In this document: piece after piece, positions 63,824 through 64,000 of the stretch | Layout: every line of letters starts with the position of its first letter | Numbering within the stretch: the first letter of the stretch is position 1 | Assembly: GCA_014695325.1 (NCBI GenBank) | Contig: JACJNZ010000039.1 | Coordinates: 496,001 to 560,000, forward strand | Reading direction: 5' to 3' | Length of the DNA stretch: 64,000 nt | Origin: Cyanobacteria bacterium FACHB-502 | GTDB lineage: Bacteria > Cyanobacteriota > Cyanobacteriia > Elainellales > Elainellaceae | Notes under the pieces: generated by a model | The model's database searches: none | What the model was told of the DNA's origin: nothing | Seen by the model: the letters and a program-made list of their open reading frames with translations, nothing else | Translations under genes and position numbers: made by a program

Positions 63824-64000
63824 ATGTATCAGAAGCGCGATCGAATGGCGGTGAAGAAGCTGCTTAGCTTTGTAGGACTTTTGAGTGCAGGTGTGTTAGT
63901 CAGCCTCCCAGCACTGGCACTGGGGCAGTTAAATGAAGCTCCGTCTCATGCTGATGAAAGTCAGCTCATCGCTACTGGCGGTGGCGGCGGTGGTGCTGGT
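63824..64000 (+). CDS. Secreted Gly-rich protein, 3'-truncated by the window edge
   Basis: The first 59 codons from the ATG at 63824, preceded by TGAGG at about 10 nt. Basic start (MYQKRDRMAVKK), hydrophobic core (LLSFVGLLSAGVLVSLPALA) and a likely signal-peptidase site after ALA, then a polar stretch (LNEAPSHADESQLIATG) running into a Gly-rich segment at the window end. The rest is missing, so no family can be given. Confidence 0.7.
   Translation, partial: MYQKRDRMAVKKLLSFVGLLSAGVLVSLPALALGQLNEAPSHADESQLIATGGGGGGAG

Noticed and set aside
1-64000. tRNA, rRNA, tmRNA, RNase P RNA, riboswitch or CRISPR array
   Set aside because: I looked for T-loop/acceptor patterns, GAGGAAAGTCCGGGC-type RNase P sequence, conserved rRNA segments and regularly spaced direct repeats and saw none; weakly conserved RNAs could still be missed by eye.

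Overview
The window is chromosomal DNA of a cyanobacterium. The octamer GCGATCGC and its core CGATCG (HIP1) recur throughout. Several genes are typical of the phylum: ycf54, hemJ, an orange-carotenoid-protein N-domain homologue (HCP) with a C-domain homologue (CTDH), DUF2811, DUF4278, DUF6439, a GH57 branching enzyme and a geranylgeranyl-reductase family enzyme. Gene content and loose spacing resemble a filamentous non-heterocystous (Leptolyngbya-like) lineage, but that placement is inference. I see no rRNA, tRNA, CRISPR array, prophage or intact transposase.

Layout. 1-7.1 kb: an LRAT-type hydrolase fused to a PspA/Vipp1-like coil, a Crp/Fnr regulator with an NtcA-like recognition helix, a DALR-domain protein, a cyanobacterial NlpC/P60 endopeptidase, a class A beta-lactamase-like serine hydrolase and a GAF-GAF histidine kinase. 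7.4-17.8 kb: era; an operon of lipoprotein, NUDIX hydrolase and zinc metallopeptidase; folD; crtE with a divergent PAP2 protein; a RibD-like reductase; ycf54; pdxJ; a cluster of DnaA-box-like 9-mers at 16.2-16.4 kb; DUF2811; hemJ. 18.0-22.5 kb: a 1491-residue, extremely acidic, single-span membrane protein. 22.6-36.5 kb: GH57 branching enzyme, YiaA-like protein, fused peptide-type ABC ATPase, a subtilase remnant, the methionine salvage operon mtnB-mtnD-mtnC, an alpha/beta hydrolase, an MnmC-like methyltransferase, and nagA and nagB separated by an interrupted secreted-protein gene that lies between two copies of a short repeat element, then an L,D-transpeptidase-like gene. 36.6-54.6 kb: small membrane proteins, a frameshifted GST, GGR-family flavoprotein, metallophosphoesterase, DUF2062, MoxR ATPase, ABC-2 permease, pentapeptide proteins, ThpR, DUF4278, a histidine-kinase remnant, GNAT, CHAD, a second GH57 enzyme, a CrtX-like glycosyltransferase and DUF2993. 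54.9-64.0 kb: a copper cluster (Atx1/CopZ-like chaperone, wrecked CopA, DUF305 lipoprotein), a DUF2007-like gene with accD, the CTDH/HCP pair, miaB, a BlaI/M56 pair, a decayed acsF and the start of a secreted Gly-rich protein.

How genes work together. mtnB-D-C perform consecutive steps of methionine salvage. nagB, nagA, the L,D-transpeptidase and the NlpC enzyme fit cell-wall synthesis and amino-sugar recycling. HemJ, Ycf54 and the dead acsF belong to tetrapyrrole synthesis. CrtE, the CrtX-like enzyme, HCP and CTDH form an isoprenoid/carotenoid theme.

The most unusual features are: a split orange carotenoid protein whose halves keep the residues aligned with the R155/E244 salt bridge and the Tyr/Trp carotenoid pair; the LRAT-PspA fusion; the giant acidic protein with a repeated DLF[AS] motif; a possible replication origin; and a high density of decaying genes and short tandem duplications.
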